A stretch of 36,905 nt of DNA. Source: Xenorhabdus griffiniae. GTDB lineage: Bacteria; Pseudomonadota; Gammaproteobacteria; Enterobacterales; Enterobacteriaceae. Of the stretch, positions 1-8,300 are shown in pieces. A program made the translations under genes and the position numbers. Where the stretch lies: positions 1-36,905 of the forward strand of contig NZ_LDNM01000085.1 in the NCBI RefSeq assembly GCF_001028135.1, written 5' to 3'. Under the pieces are notes generated by a model that had not been told where the DNA came from, did no database searches, and saw only the letters and a program-made list of their open reading frames with translations. The number at the start of each line of letters is the position of its first letter. The first letter of the stretch is position 1.

Positions 1-38
1 AAGTCAACGCGACTGGCTTCAACAAGCCAACGTTATAG
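1..38 (+). pseudogene. C-terminal end of IS982-family transposase (continues from 36905)
   Basis: This is the last part of the transposase whose body lies at 36058-36905. Joining base 36905 to base 1 keeps the frame open: a CAA codon forms across the edge, about a dozen further codons follow, and TAG stops at 36-38. The element's terminal repeat follows at once at 45-62. The join is inferred from sequence continuity. See the entry at 36058 for the frameshift near the start of the gene. Confidence 0.75.
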
Positions 39-44
39 GATGTT

Positions 45-62
45 AAAGTCGAGCATCGCGTT
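45..62. repeat. Right terminal inverted repeat of the edge-spanning IS982
   Basis: AAAGTCGAGCATCGCGTT is the exact reverse complement of 35961-35978. The pair bounds an element of about 1.0 kb across the window edge, the usual size for IS982. No target duplication is seen outside the two repeats. Confidence 0.8.
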
Positions 63-155
63 TTTTTGCATTTTATGACCTTTTAAGATGAAAGTATTTA
101 CAATTAATTCATATAGATAAATTTTTCAAGAAAATTTATGACCACTTATCTAAAA

Positions 156-704
156 TCAAATCATTTTTTTCAGTCTGAAATAGGTTGCTCTGGATATGTT
201 TGTCTTTTCCATGATTTCTTTCATCGACACTTCCTGAGTGATCATACTTTTGGCCTGAGCTGTGCTTTTATGGGGTTTCCTGCCAAACTTGACGCCGGAT
301 TCCTTAGCAAATTGGCGACCTTCATTAGTACGCTCAAGAATACGTTCGCGCTCTGCTTCAGCCACCGCCGCCAGAATCTGAACCATCATTTTACCCATCG
401 TGCCTTCAGTACTGAGGCTGTTGTCCAAAAAACGAATAGCAATCCCTTTCTTGTAGCAGTTATCAACAATTTTGATCATGTCCGAAGTGTTGCGGCCTAA
501 ACGATCCATTTTGGTACATATGATGGTGTCGTCCCTTTCTGCTCTGGCCAGTAATTTTTTTAGTCCCTCTCTGTCATCAGTTTTTCCGGTCATTTTATCC
601 GTGAAAATCCGATCTTCACGAACGCCCGCCTGTTTCAGAACCGCAATCTGAATATCCAGTTTTTGTTGCGTGGTCGAAACCCTAGCGTAGCCCAGTAATG
701 CCAT
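156..704 (-). CDS. tnpR: Serine recombinase, Tn3-type resolvase (TnpR)
   Basis: A resolvase/invertase of 182 residues. The start chosen is the ATG at 704, because resolvases begin almost directly with the strand that reads GYARVST and carries the nucleophilic serine; seven more in-frame codons lie upstream. The catalytic domain shows YARVST, the MDRLGRN arginine motif and a long E helix (AEAERERILERTNEGR), followed by a C-terminal helix-turn-helix ending in SRATYFRLKKM. It is divergent from the Tn3 transposase at 840, with a repeat-rich gap between, as in Tn3 itself. It should resolve cointegrates at that gap and repress both genes. It looks intact although the transposase is broken. Confidence 0.85.
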   Translation of the reverse strand: MALLGYARVSTTQQKLDIQIAVLKQAGVREDRIFTDKMTGKTDDREGLKKLLARAERDDTIICTKMDRLGRNTSDMIKIVDNCYKKGIAIRFLDNSLSTEGTMGKMMVQILAAVAEAERERILERTNEGRQFAKESGVKFGRKPHKSTAQAKSMITQEVSMKEIMEKTNISRATYFRLKKMI

Positions 705-725
705 TTTTATCGTTCTCGGTATCAA

Positions 726-839
726 AAATCGATATTGATACTATCAGGTATCATAACTAAAAAAGCAAGATATTTGACACTGGTTTAAATACCCGTCTGT
801 AAAGTATCAAAACTTACAAATTATGATACTTAACTGATA
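726..839. promoter_or_regulatory. Putative res site between divergent resolvase and transposase genes
   Basis: The 110-bp gap holds several imperfect palindromes built on one core. TGATACTATCAGGTATCA lies at 736-753, and arms AAGTATCA (802-809) and TGATACTT (824-831) face each other. Repeated inverted subsites between divergent tnpR and tnpA are the hallmark of a Tn3-type res site. The exact subsite limits cannot be set by eye. Promoters of both genes should overlap it. Confidence 0.65.
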
Positions 840-3149
840 ATGAACGAGATTAAGAAGAACGAAAAACGACTCCACATATTAAACCCAAACGAAGTCAGAG
901 AATTATATGAGCGTCCTGTCTTCAATCATGCCGACAGAGAAGACTACTTTTCTTTAGATCATTATACCGCGAAAACTGTTGCAGAACTGATCAGACTGGA
1001 AACCAGGATCTATTTTATTCTGTTATTGGGTTATTTTCGGGCTAAACCTGTCATTCCAAAATTTGATCTTGATGAAGTAGCCGAAGATGCTGAGTACATT
1101 CGTAAGACTTACTTCCCGGATGAAAAACCGGTCTGGGTCAATACGTCTAAAAGTACCCGTTCCAAACTCGTTAATAAGGTACTGAATATTCTGAATTTTC
1201 AGCGTCTCACTGAAGTTAATCATACTGCCTTGATAACCCGTCTAAAAGATGTCGCAACAATCTGTACCGATCCCCGGTATATTTTTGATGAGAGTTGACA
1301 AACAATCCAGAAAAATTGCCAACTCACTGCGTAAGTTGTTTGTTGCCATCGATATTGAATGCGGGGCTGATCAGGAAGCACTGTCCACTCAGATTATGCT
1401 ATCGAAACAGGAGATTACCGAAAAAAGAAAAATTATCACCTGTCATCAGGACATGATTAAAAAAGCGACCGTCGTTACTTATTGGTTGAGAACGAAATTC
1501 AGACAAAACGCTTTGAGTTCTACCTGTATCAGAAAATCAGCACACAGTTAGATCGTGGTAAAGCTTATATCACTGAAAGTGAAAAAAATAAACGGCTGGA
1601 AGATGACCTTATCCCGCTTAAAAACTGGGAAAATGACAAAGTTAGCCTTATTGAAAAAACGGGCTTGCAGCGGTTGTCAACTCCCATCACTCAAACACTG
1701 GATGAATTTGGAAAACAACTTGAACAGCGCATGGATCAAGTTTCGGCCAGCATTTCTGGCGATACCAATGAGTTTGTTAAATTACAACCCCGTTCAAGCC
1801 AGCTTGCGTGGACATTAGCTAATCGACGGTGGTGTGATGACATTGATAATCCGGTTTATAGCCAGATAAGGCACATGGGAATTATTGAGATTATGAATTA
1901 TGTCAACCGTAAAACGGGATTTTTGAACGCTTTTCAAGGCATATCCACCAGGAAAAAGTGTAGACAGGCAGAGGAAGATGACTTAATCGCCTGTATTTTT
2001 GGCAATGGCACGAATTATGGTCTCCACCGTATAGCAGCGATTTCAGATCGCAGCATTGGCGTTTTACGTGGAGTCAATGACTCGTTTGTCCGTCCTGAAA
2101 CAATCAGTGCAGCCAATGACCTGATCTCGAATGGAATAGCCAGTTTACCAATATTCAGATATTACACGATTAACGAATCATCGCCCTTTGGAAGTATCGA
2201 CGGTCAAAAATATGCCTGTCGTACCAATACGTTCAAAGCCAGATTCTCGGCCAAATATTTCCGTAAAGGAAAAGGCGTTTCTGCAATGACACTGGTTTCT
2301 AACCATGTTCCCATCAATACAGTGGTTATTTCGCCTAATGAATATGAAGGGCATTATGCCTTTGATTTGTTGTACAACAACAGCAGTGATATTCAGCCCA
2401 AATCACTGGCAACGGATACACACGGTATCAACAATGTCAATTTTGCCATTCTGGATATATTTGGTTATCAGTTCTCACCTCGTTATGCTCGGTTTAAACA
2501 TGCTTTTGCGCAACAATTTGAGGTTCATACAGGCTCGGATGTTAATATCAAACTGAAAAAACCGATCAGGCGTAAATTAATCGAGCGGGAATGGGGAAAT
2601 ATTCAGCACATTATCTGTTCACTCAGCCGTAAAGCCACCCAGCAAAGCACGGTTATCAAAAAATTGTCCAATGACAAATGGAATAACCGGACACTGTTAG
2701 CGCTTCATGAATATGACCGATTGGTTAGGTGTTTTTACCTGTTGGAGTATGTTGATAACAAGACGCTGAGGCAATTTGTGCAGCAAGCCCTGAATCGAGG
2801 TGAAGCTTATCACCAGTTGCGCAGAGCCATCGCGTCGGTCAATGGCAATCAGTTTCGGGGCGGAAACGATTATCAGATTGATCAGTGGAATGACTGTGCC
2901 AGACTCATTGCTAATTGCATCATTTATTACAATTCAGCGTTGTTATCTGCGCTCATTGAGAAGTTTCAGAAGGAAGGAAATCAGAAAGCCGTCAATCTGA
3001 TCGCGGGGTTTTCACCTGTAGCTTGGCGGCATATACAACTGGCGGGAAATTACGTTTTTGGAAACCGGGATGGTTTACTTAATTTGTACAGTATGTTGGA
3101 ACGTGTTGATCCGCTGGCAGATTCCGAAATTGAAGAACCTGCTACATAA
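840..3149 (+). pseudogene. tnpA: Tn3-family transposase A, frameshifted and internally deleted
   Basis: An N-terminal DUF4158-like segment (840-1298) ends in TGA. The reading continues one frame over (about 1290-1480) and returns to the first frame for the DDE domain from about 1482. Visible catalytic residues are D in SIDGQK (codon at 2199), D in TDTHG (2415) and E in RGEAYHQLRR (2802). The pieces sum to about 770 residues against about 960-1000 for the family, so part of the helical middle also seems missing. The gene diverges from tnpR. No 38-bp terminal repeat follows the stop at 3149; a different Tn3 transposase begins within 10 bp. The product cannot be full length, so this is judged dead. 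Confidence 0.85.
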
Positions 3150-3158
3150 TAATGAATC

Positions 3159-4479
3159 GTGGTGAGTGAACTTTTCGAGGGAATGGGCACAAAACCCGAT
3201 ATTCAGCTGCCTTTCAGTGAATTAACCGATGTATTTCGCTTTGTTAGCCAACAATGCCAGTTTTTGTCATCCATGACACCCATCCAGCCCCGTTATGCAA
3301 AGAAGGAGGCTGATGCTGACAGTCTGATGGCCGTGATTGTGGCCCAGGCCATGAACCACGGTAACCGAACGTTAGCCCGAACCAGTGATATTCCTTACCA
3401 TATCTTGAATGAGGTCTATGCGCAGTATCTGCGTCTGTCTTCGCTAAAATCCGCCACTGATCGTATCAGTAATTCCATCAAAGAGTTACCTGTGTTTCCT
3501 TATTACTCTCTGGAACTGGGCACATTGTATGCCGCCGTTGACGGACAAAAATTCAGCGTTGAACACCCGATGATAAAGGCACGCGGTTCAAAAAAATATT
3601 TTGGTCGCGGGAAAGGCGTAGTGGCTTATACCATGCTGTGTAACCATATCCCCCTGAATGGTTATCTTATTGGCGCGCATGAATACGAAGCCCATCACGT
3701 TTTTGATATCTGGTACAGAAATACCGCCGGGATCACACCCACAACGATCACCGGTGACATGCACAGCGTCAACAAGGTTAACTTTGCCATTCTGCATTGG
3801 TTTGGATTACGTTTTGAACCCCGCTTCACGTCACCGGGAGAAATGCAGAAAGAACTCTATTGTGCTGATAACCCTGAACAGTATAAAACGTGCCTGATTC
3901 AGCCCGTAGGACAAATCAATCAAAAAGGCATTATTGATGAAAAATCCCATTTAGACCAGATAGTGGCCACGCTCGGGTTCAAGGCAATAACACAAGGGGC
4001 TTTAATCCGTAAGCTGTGCACTTACACCACAAAAAATCCGACGAGGCAGGCCTTATTCGAGTTTGATAAGCTCATTCGCAGTCTTTATATTCTGCGCTAT
4101 CTTCGAAACCCACAAATTTCCAGAAACAGCCACCGTTCACAAAATCGTATTGAATCTTATCACCAGTTACGCTCTGCCATTGCGCAGATTGGTGGAAAAA
4201 AAGAACTGACAGGTCAGAATGACATTGAAATTGAGATCAGCAATCAGTGTGGCCGATTACTGGCCAGTGTGATCATTTATTACAACTCCGCGTTGTTATC
4301 ACGGCTGATGCAAAAATCGGGAGACAGTCTGGGCGATATAGAAAAAGCGGGGGAGACTTATCAGTAAAATATCGCCTGTGGCATGGCAACATATTTTGCT
4401 GAATGGTCATTATACCTTTAATAGTGAAGGGAAAAAGATTGATCTGGATGCGATTCTCGAAGGCTTGAAATTAATCTGA
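3159..4479 (+). pseudogene. tnpA: Tn3-family transposase B, C-terminal DDE part only
   Basis: A second Tn3 catalytic domain, clearly diverged from transposase A just upstream although the motifs align. It has D in AVDGQKF (3540), D in TGDMHS (3756) and E in NRIESYHQLR (4152). The first open frame stops at 4367. The natural C-terminus (SPVAWQHILLNGHYTF onwards) continues one frame over to TGA at 4477-4479, so a frameshift lies near 4350. The N-terminal half is absent. The tandem with transposase A points to a recombination or deletion joint between two Tn3 transposons near 3150. Confidence 0.85.
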
Positions 4480-4481
4480 CA

Positions 4482-4637
4482 AAATTATGGACGGTTCCGG
4501 CTTACAACCCCAAACTGCACCAAAAAATCGAAAGTTTTCTCAGGGAACACAAAAGCTATAACCATATTGTCGATTTGCTGGATTGTTCTAGACACACAAT
4601 ATCGAAAGTATCGAAAGAGCTTAAAATCATAGAATGA
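4482..4637 (+). pseudogene. C-terminal DNA-binding fragment, probably of a resolvase
   Basis: An open frame begins just after the transposase B stop and ends at TGA 4635-4637, with no start codon. About 50 residues can be read, ending in a likely helix-turn-helix (HIVDLLDCSRHTISKVSKEL). The position after a Tn3 transposase and the HTH-only content fit the tail of a serine resolvase. Family assignment is tentative. Confidence 0.4.
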
Positions 4638-4842
4638 ATTTTATTATAATATATTGAAATTAATTAATTTCCATTCGTGGAACTTTTCGCTGAATTGGGC
4701 GCCAATACCCCTTATTGAACTATTTTATTCATCTTTCACCAAACCCATGCCTCACACTTTTTTACGCTCTCGCATAAATGCCCCACAGATTTTTATGCAT
4801 TCTTTATTACATTACGCACCACTACAATTGGGTTCGCTAAAA

Positions 4843-5091
4843 TTATGCCGCATGGTGGGATTGTTGAGTCATATCTCCACGACCAGATAGCAATCCTTCA
4901 ACTGAAATATCTTCATCTAGTTCATCCCAGTGAATGCCTCGGGCACTGATTTCAAAATTTTCTCTGGCCATAGCGGTAGCATGCATTAATCGTGGAAACC
5001 AAGCCAGTGGCACACCTAAAGTTCTGGCATCACTCAGTTCGATCCACATGTTGTATTCATCAAAACGTACACTTTTAGCCAAAGTAGTCAT
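4843..5091 (-). CDS. DUF2442 domain protein
   Basis: An 82-residue protein with the compact DUF2442 pattern: an N-terminal beta stretch (VRFDEYNMWIELSDARTLGV), then PLAWFPRLMHAT and a GIHWDELDEDISVEGLL end. Such proteins are usually found paired with DUF4160 proteins. Here its start overlaps the end of the DUF4160 gene by 17 bp, so the two are almost surely co-translated. Biochemical function is not established; a toxin-antitoxin-like role is often suspected. It is the last gene of a three-gene minus-strand unit beginning at the XRE regulator. Confidence 0.8.
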   Translation of the reverse strand: MTTLAKSVRFDEYNMWIELSDARTLGVPLAWFPRLMHATAMARENFEISARGIHWDELDEDISVEGLLSGRGDMTQQSHHAA

Positions 5092-5359
5092 TCCAAGCCT
5101 CCACTAATTTTTCTCTGTTCAGTTTAATTATCCCTACCAGCTCTTTAAGCTCTCGGGCATTAAATCCATCGTTCCTTGCCAATAAAACATCTGGCACCAA
5201 CCAAAATTTAGCTTCACCTTCAGCACTGCGAACATGAATATGCACAGGCTCAAGGGGATTTCCTTCGTTTGAGTAGAAGAAAAATCGATATCCCTTAAAA
5301 CGTAAGATGACTGGCATTAGTTCTAGTTCCGTACTGACTGGTTCACGTTTAAACTCCAC
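5075..5359 (-). CDS. DUF4160 domain protein
   Basis: A 94-residue protein with the DUF4160 signature: MPVILRFKGYRFFFYSNEG, then EPVHIHVRSAEGEAKFWL and a C-terminal helix ending EKLVEAWNDYFG. The HIHV segment with EGEAKFW is the most conserved part of the family. It lies 25 bp after the XRE gene and overlaps the DUF2442 gene. On a plasmid this trio could serve as a stability module, but toxicity has not been shown by anything in the sequence. The ATG at 5359 is used; an in-frame ATG nearer MPVILRF is an alternative. Confidence 0.8.
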   Translation of the reverse strand: MEFKREPVSTELELMPVILRFKGYRFFFYSNEGNPLEPVHIHVRSAEGEAKFWLVPDVLLARNDGFNARELKELVGIIKLNREKLVEAWNDYFG

Positions 5360-5384
5360 AATGGAATATTCACCGAATTCTCAA

Positions 5385-5714
5385 CTAAATCAGCAGAACT
5401 TCCGGTCCGCGTCGTTCAAGAATGCGGAGCATTCTGAGAGCTGGACCACTTGGTTTCTTTTCTTCACGTTCCCATTTGGAAATGCTTTCTTTTGACATGC
5501 CTAATGCCCTAGCCAACATAGCTTGAGACATTCCGTGTTGCGCTCGAAGTTGCTTTATTTCAGCACCAGTTATCATTGTAACAGCTTTAATTTGATCGTT
5601 GATTTTCCGAGTACTAGCCGCTTTTTCAAGATTGTTGACCAAGCTTTTAGGTGCAGCATCGGTCACTTGTAGTTCTTCAGTTAACTCAAGCATATCATTT
5701 AGTTTATTACTCAC
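5385..5714 (-). CDS. XRE-family helix-turn-helix regulator (HigA-like)
   Basis: A small regulator with an N-terminal linker and a C-terminal XRE helix-turn-helix (AEIKQLRAQHGMSQAMLARALGMSKESISKWERE). This layout is typical of HigA-type antitoxins. The GTG at 5714 is chosen because GGAGA lies 9 bases upstream; the ATG at 5747 lacks a ribosome site and sits inside a palindrome (5729-5764). It is first in an operon with the DUF4160 and DUF2442 genes. It probably binds that palindrome and represses the operon. No RelE-like toxin lies upstream, so if this is a toxin-antitoxin unit the toxin must be one of the DUF proteins. Confidence 0.75.
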   Translation of the reverse strand: MSNKLNDMLELTEELQVTDAAPKSLVNNLEKAASTRKINDQIKAVTMITGAEIKQLRAQHGMSQAMLARALGMSKESISKWEREEKKPSGPALRMLRILERRGPEVLLI

Positions 5715-5728
5715 AGATGATTTTCTCC

Positions 5729-5764
5729 AAGTAGTAATGTTTACCATAGTAGCAGGTACTACTT
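5729..5764. promoter_or_regulatory. Nested palindrome, probable operator of the XRE operon
   Basis: AAGTAGTA (5729-5736) and TACTACTT (5757-5764) are perfect 8-bp inverted arms. Inside, AGTAG and CTACT (5748-5763) make a second pairing. It lies immediately upstream of the preferred GTG start of the XRE gene, where autorepression sites of HigA-like regulators normally lie. Binding is inferred. Confidence 0.55.
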
Positions 5765-6383
5765 TAGAATCAATTAGTAGATGAAATAATCTGCAACCTA
5801 TGAGGTCTTATGAGTGAATAAAAGGCGGCTCTCATCATCTAATGGGGATAATGTGTGGTTGAACCGCCGAAACCAAGAGGGAATCAATGGAGGTTCGAAA
5901 CATCTTCGCCCTACTAAGCTAAAAAATTATCAGATAGTTTTTGGGCTTAATAAGTTCTGCCGAAGGCACGCAGTGGTCACGCCGTAGGCGGGACGTATCT
6001 GCGCGTTAGTGGGCGTTTACGACCACTTATGGAACGTTATGTATTGAACTTTTTCCTTGAACGCAGTGAAAGGAGCTAACTATCGAGAGTTGTAGCCTTT
6101 AGGCTCAACTCGATTTGTTATTCCTTATTTATAAGGCTTGTTTTGTTCAGGAATAAACTTCGAAATTAATGAAATTTTTAAACACATATTCGAAGTTTAT
6201 TGTCTTATTTTTATACTTCATGCAGTTTTGAGCACACAATCTGTTCCAGAAACAAAAATTGCCGAAAAAAATGCAGAAGTAGATAAGTTGAACGGATAAA
6301 AAAGAATCGAAATTTATTCCCAGGTGAAACACCAAAACCGCGCTAGGCACGGTTAGTTGAATTTATCTTCAGAAAAATCGCCG
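5765..6383. other. Non-coding region downstream of rep, expected replication origin
   Basis: No credible gene is seen. In the IncI/IncB/IncL-M plasmids, which this Rep control region resembles, the origin lies just downstream of rep, here below 6384. Visible structures are a long imperfect hairpin at 6082-6113 and a 14-bp palindrome CCTTATTTATAAGG at 6123-6136. They are followed by an AT-rich stretch (about 6120-6330) that could be the melting region. I found no clear DnaA box by eye, so the origin assignment rests on position and composition. Confidence 0.4.
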
Positions 6384-7469
6384 TTAGATGAGAATGATAC
6401 CCTCTTGCTCAAGTAACAGTCTATAGAATTGCTCTGAATATTCGTTTACGTGAGGATACTGTGCCTTTAATGTGTTTTTTGCATAATGGACGGCAACCGG
6501 TGTTGTTGTTTTTTGCCATTCGACAAACATACGCCAGTAGATTGAATCTGATTTATCCTTTTTACGCAGGTTCGCCACTGAACGCCGCGTTTTTTCCAGT
6601 TCGGCTTCCAAGTTTTCCGCTTGGTTATCCAGAGTCTCAATGTTGTCTTCGATGTGTTTCAACGCTTCGTTTTTCTGATCCTGCAAATCCGGCGCCACGA
6701 CTGAGCGTTTGATCTTTTTCAGTAGCTGGCGTAGCGCATGTTTATTTTCTATATCAATGCCCAACCGCACCATATTTAACAAATGACGCTGGTATTTTTT
6801 ATCCAGATTTTCAAGCTGACCACTTTTGATAGCCCAGTTTTGGAAATCAATCAAGCTCTGGCGGATTTCGTTACGGGGAATTCCCTTGGACATGAAAAAC
6901 TCTGGCGTCAGCCAGATGCGCACCGGTTTATTTTGCCCGGCATCCCGGTCTGTATCCCGATGGACAACAATATGCTTCAGCTGCTCCATGACAGACAGTG
7001 CATGTAACGCCACATCATAAGCCTTACGCCCATTATCATATTCATGCAGCACGCCCATTGCCTTTGCGATAAATTCAAAAGGCACCATCACTTCAAACAA
7101 ATAATCATGACCGGGGAAAAAATCTGCATTCGCCACGAATGCCAGCGACAGAGAGGTTAATGCCTCACGGCTTTCAGACCGTGTACTGATGCGCATCGGT
7201 TTTGGCACATAGTGCGGGTTTTTCCGCTCAGAATACGGCGTATAACCCTTTTGACGCAGCGCGATAAGATCACCATCCCGACGCCAGTCATGGCTTTTCA
7301 GAGTACGGGACAATCGGGCAGGCGTTCCTTTTGGGATTTTGATGTCCTGTTTCGGGATATTGCGCCGATGGATTTTAGACTGCCCCCGGCGTAAAGCGTT
7401 GGATTCACCACGCCGACTCTGACGAACAGAGGGATCAGATGTTGATTGGGTGCGTTGATTTTTAAACAC
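6384..7469 (-). CDS. repA: Plasmid replication initiation protein, RepA/RepZ-like
   Basis: A 361-residue basic protein. It has an Arg-rich N-terminus, a central winged-helix-like region (HDYLFEVMVPFEF to PVRIWLTPEFF), and a charged coiled-coil-like segment (about residues 250-300). The phrase VRIWLTPEFFMSKGIPRNEI resembles the LRIFLNPRFF segment of IncI-type RepZ. The main support is the 5' region: a GTG start at 7469, an 18-codon leader whose stop overlaps that start, and antisense/pseudoknot elements as in IncI/IncB/IncL-M plasmids. Translation should be coupled to the leader and limited by antisense RNA. It would recruit host replication proteins to the downstream origin. Family identity is by context and partial similarity. 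Confidence 0.75.
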   Translation of the reverse strand: MFKNQRTQSTSDPSVRQSRRGESNALRRGQSKIHRRNIPKQDIKIPKGTPARLSRTLKSHDWRRDGDLIALRQKGYTPYSERKNPHYVPKPMRISTRSESREALTSLSLAFVANADFFPGHDYLFEVMVPFEFIAKAMGVLHEYDNGRKAYDVALHALSVMEQLKHIVVHRDTDRDAGQNKPVRIWLTPEFFMSKGIPRNEIRQSLIDFQNWAIKSGQLENLDKKYQRHLLNMVRLGIDIENKHALRQLLKKIKRSVVAPDLQDQKNEALKHIEDNIETLDNQAENLEAELEKTRRSVANLRKKDKSDSIYWRMFVEWQKTTTPVAVHYAKNTLKAQYPHVNEYSEQFYRLLLEQEGIILI

Positions 7470-7518
7470 ATCCCCTGCACTTATGGCGGGTATCTAAAAG
7501 TTGCAATAGAAGTCTCAT
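7462..7518 (-). CDS. Rep leader peptide (18 residues)
   Basis: ATG at 7518 follows TAGGAG with 9 bases between. The peptide is MRLLLQLLDTRHKCRGCV and ends at TAA 7464-7462, six bases inside rep. Passage of ribosomes through this short frame is expected to open the stem that hides the rep start and to allow the pseudoknot to form. This is the arrangement of RepY/RepB leaders in IncI and IncB plasmids. It is too short to be found by ordinary gene calling. Confidence 0.75.
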   Translation of the reverse strand: MRLLLQLLDTRHKCRGCV

Positions 7519-7614
7519 CGTTCTATACTCCTATGCAGAAACCATTATCGATTTCTGCAAGTACACCCCATATATCTGATTACAAGCCGCCAAGTTTGAG
7601 ACAGATTATGGGGT
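7484..7614 (-). promoter_or_regulatory. Rep mRNA stem-loop and pseudoknot elements
   Basis: On the rep mRNA, arms 7602-7614 and 7565-7578 pair (ACCCCATAATCTG with CAGATATATGGGGT). They present a loop containing TTGGCGG (minus strand, 7593-7587). CCGCCA (minus strand, 7489-7484), just ahead of the rep ribosome site, is the exact complement of TGGCGG in the loop. A UUGGCG-type loop pairing with a downstream CGCCAA-type element is the known activator pseudoknot of IncI/IncB/IncL-M plasmids. Pairing was worked out by eye. Confidence 0.7.
7501..7529 (+). promoter_or_regulatory. Sigma-70 promoter for the antisense RNA
   Basis: TTGCAA at 7501-7506, a 17-bp spacer and TATACT at 7524-7529. It points away from rep, across its leader, and starts a transcript near 7536 that runs into the stem-loop terminator. 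Confidence 0.65.
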
Positions 7615-7626
7615 TTCTTCTTTTTA
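7536..7626 (+). ncRNA. Antisense RNA controlling rep copy number (RNAI-like)
   Basis: The transcript predicted from the promoter at 7501-7529 is about 90 nt. It consists largely of the hairpin 7565-7614 with loop sequence CCGCCAA, ending in a T-rich tract (7614-7626) that makes it a rho-independent terminator. It is complementary to the rep leader target loop. In the IncI family such an RNA blocks leader translation and pseudoknot formation. Start and length are predictions. Confidence 0.65.
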
Positions 7627-7649
7627 GCGGTTAGTTAATCGTGTTTCAA
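7621..7649 (-). promoter_or_regulatory. Probable rep mRNA promoter
   Basis: Reading the minus strand, TTGAAA (7649-7644), a 17-bp spacer and TAAAAA (7626-7621). A start about 7 bases on would begin the mRNA just before the target stem-loop, as in the IncB system. The -10 match is weak. Confidence 0.45.
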
Positions 7650-8020
7650 CTGCCCGCATCTAGTCACCTTTCGGCGTGACTGACCAACAAAAAACCTTGA
7701 TAAACTAGCACTGTGAAACAAAAAATTCAATAAACCTTTCTAATTGTTTTGTTCTCACCAATAAGCCATTTGAACTTATCAGAAAAATAAAATAACTAAA
7801 CAAAAATTAAACAATATCAATATTAGCACTGGAAGGGTAAACGCTCAAGAACATGATGATTCTACATCACTCATGCTGTGATCTGTACTCTGGCTTTTTT
7901 AGACAGGTAAATTGAGGTAAAAGTCACATTAACGGTTTGACGCTTTCTTACCTAACCGCTAATCTTTTTTCTACAAAAAAGATCCATCGCCTGTCAGGAT
8001 CGCCTTCGGGTGGCGAAATA
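7650..8020. other. AT-rich non-coding stretch between rep control and IS110
   Basis: No gene is supported. The middle (about 7730-7830) is very AT-rich, with many A and T runs. A short palindrome-like segment (GTCACCTTTCGGCGTGAC) lies near 7655-7675. Confidence 0.4.
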
Positions 8021-8037
8021 AATCTATGGTCTTCCCC

Positions 8038-8300
8038 GTTTTTGCAACACTCATTTTGATGTATGGTTGGCTTGCTTAAATCTATCCGGCGTCTCTATGA
8101 GTATGGATACCCGCGCCACGATGAGTTCTGCGCCTGATGAACCTTAAAAACTCCCCGGCTTCAATGAGCCATTTTGTTTCTTAGGTTATTCATCAGGCCG
8201 ATTGGCCGTTCATGTCATCAATAATCAGTCTTCGCAAAACCAGATAGGTAACGTGTATTTCACTGTTTAATCATCAAGTTATTGAATCCGTCAGCCTCTA
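8038..8300 (-). ncRNA. Candidate bridge-RNA region of the IS1111-type element
   Basis: About 260 non-coding bases lie between the recombinase stop and the IS end. IS110-family recombinases use an IS-encoded bridge RNA, and in IS1111-type members it is reported downstream of the gene. Part of this block (about 8040-8095) is conserved next to the second IS110 fragment at 35.3 kb, as expected for a functional sequence. I could not fold it or mark guide loops by eye. Confidence 0.35.

Noticed and set aside
4654..4890. A 78-codon plus-strand frame, and short words near 4737-4770 similar to 29941-29975 in inverted orientation
   Set aside because: The frame overlaps the DUF2442 gene and lacks protein character. 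The shared words (GTAAAAAAGTGTG and GGCATGG) may be transposon debris but are too short to assign.
7298..7480. An open frame starting at the ATG just upstream of the rep GTG
   Set aside because: That ATG is out of frame with rep. The leader stop/rep start overlap and the Rep protein pattern show GTG 7469 to be the real start.
7446..7634. A 62-codon plus-strand frame over the rep control region
   Set aside because: It runs through the antisense RNA, hairpin and promoters and has no start context.
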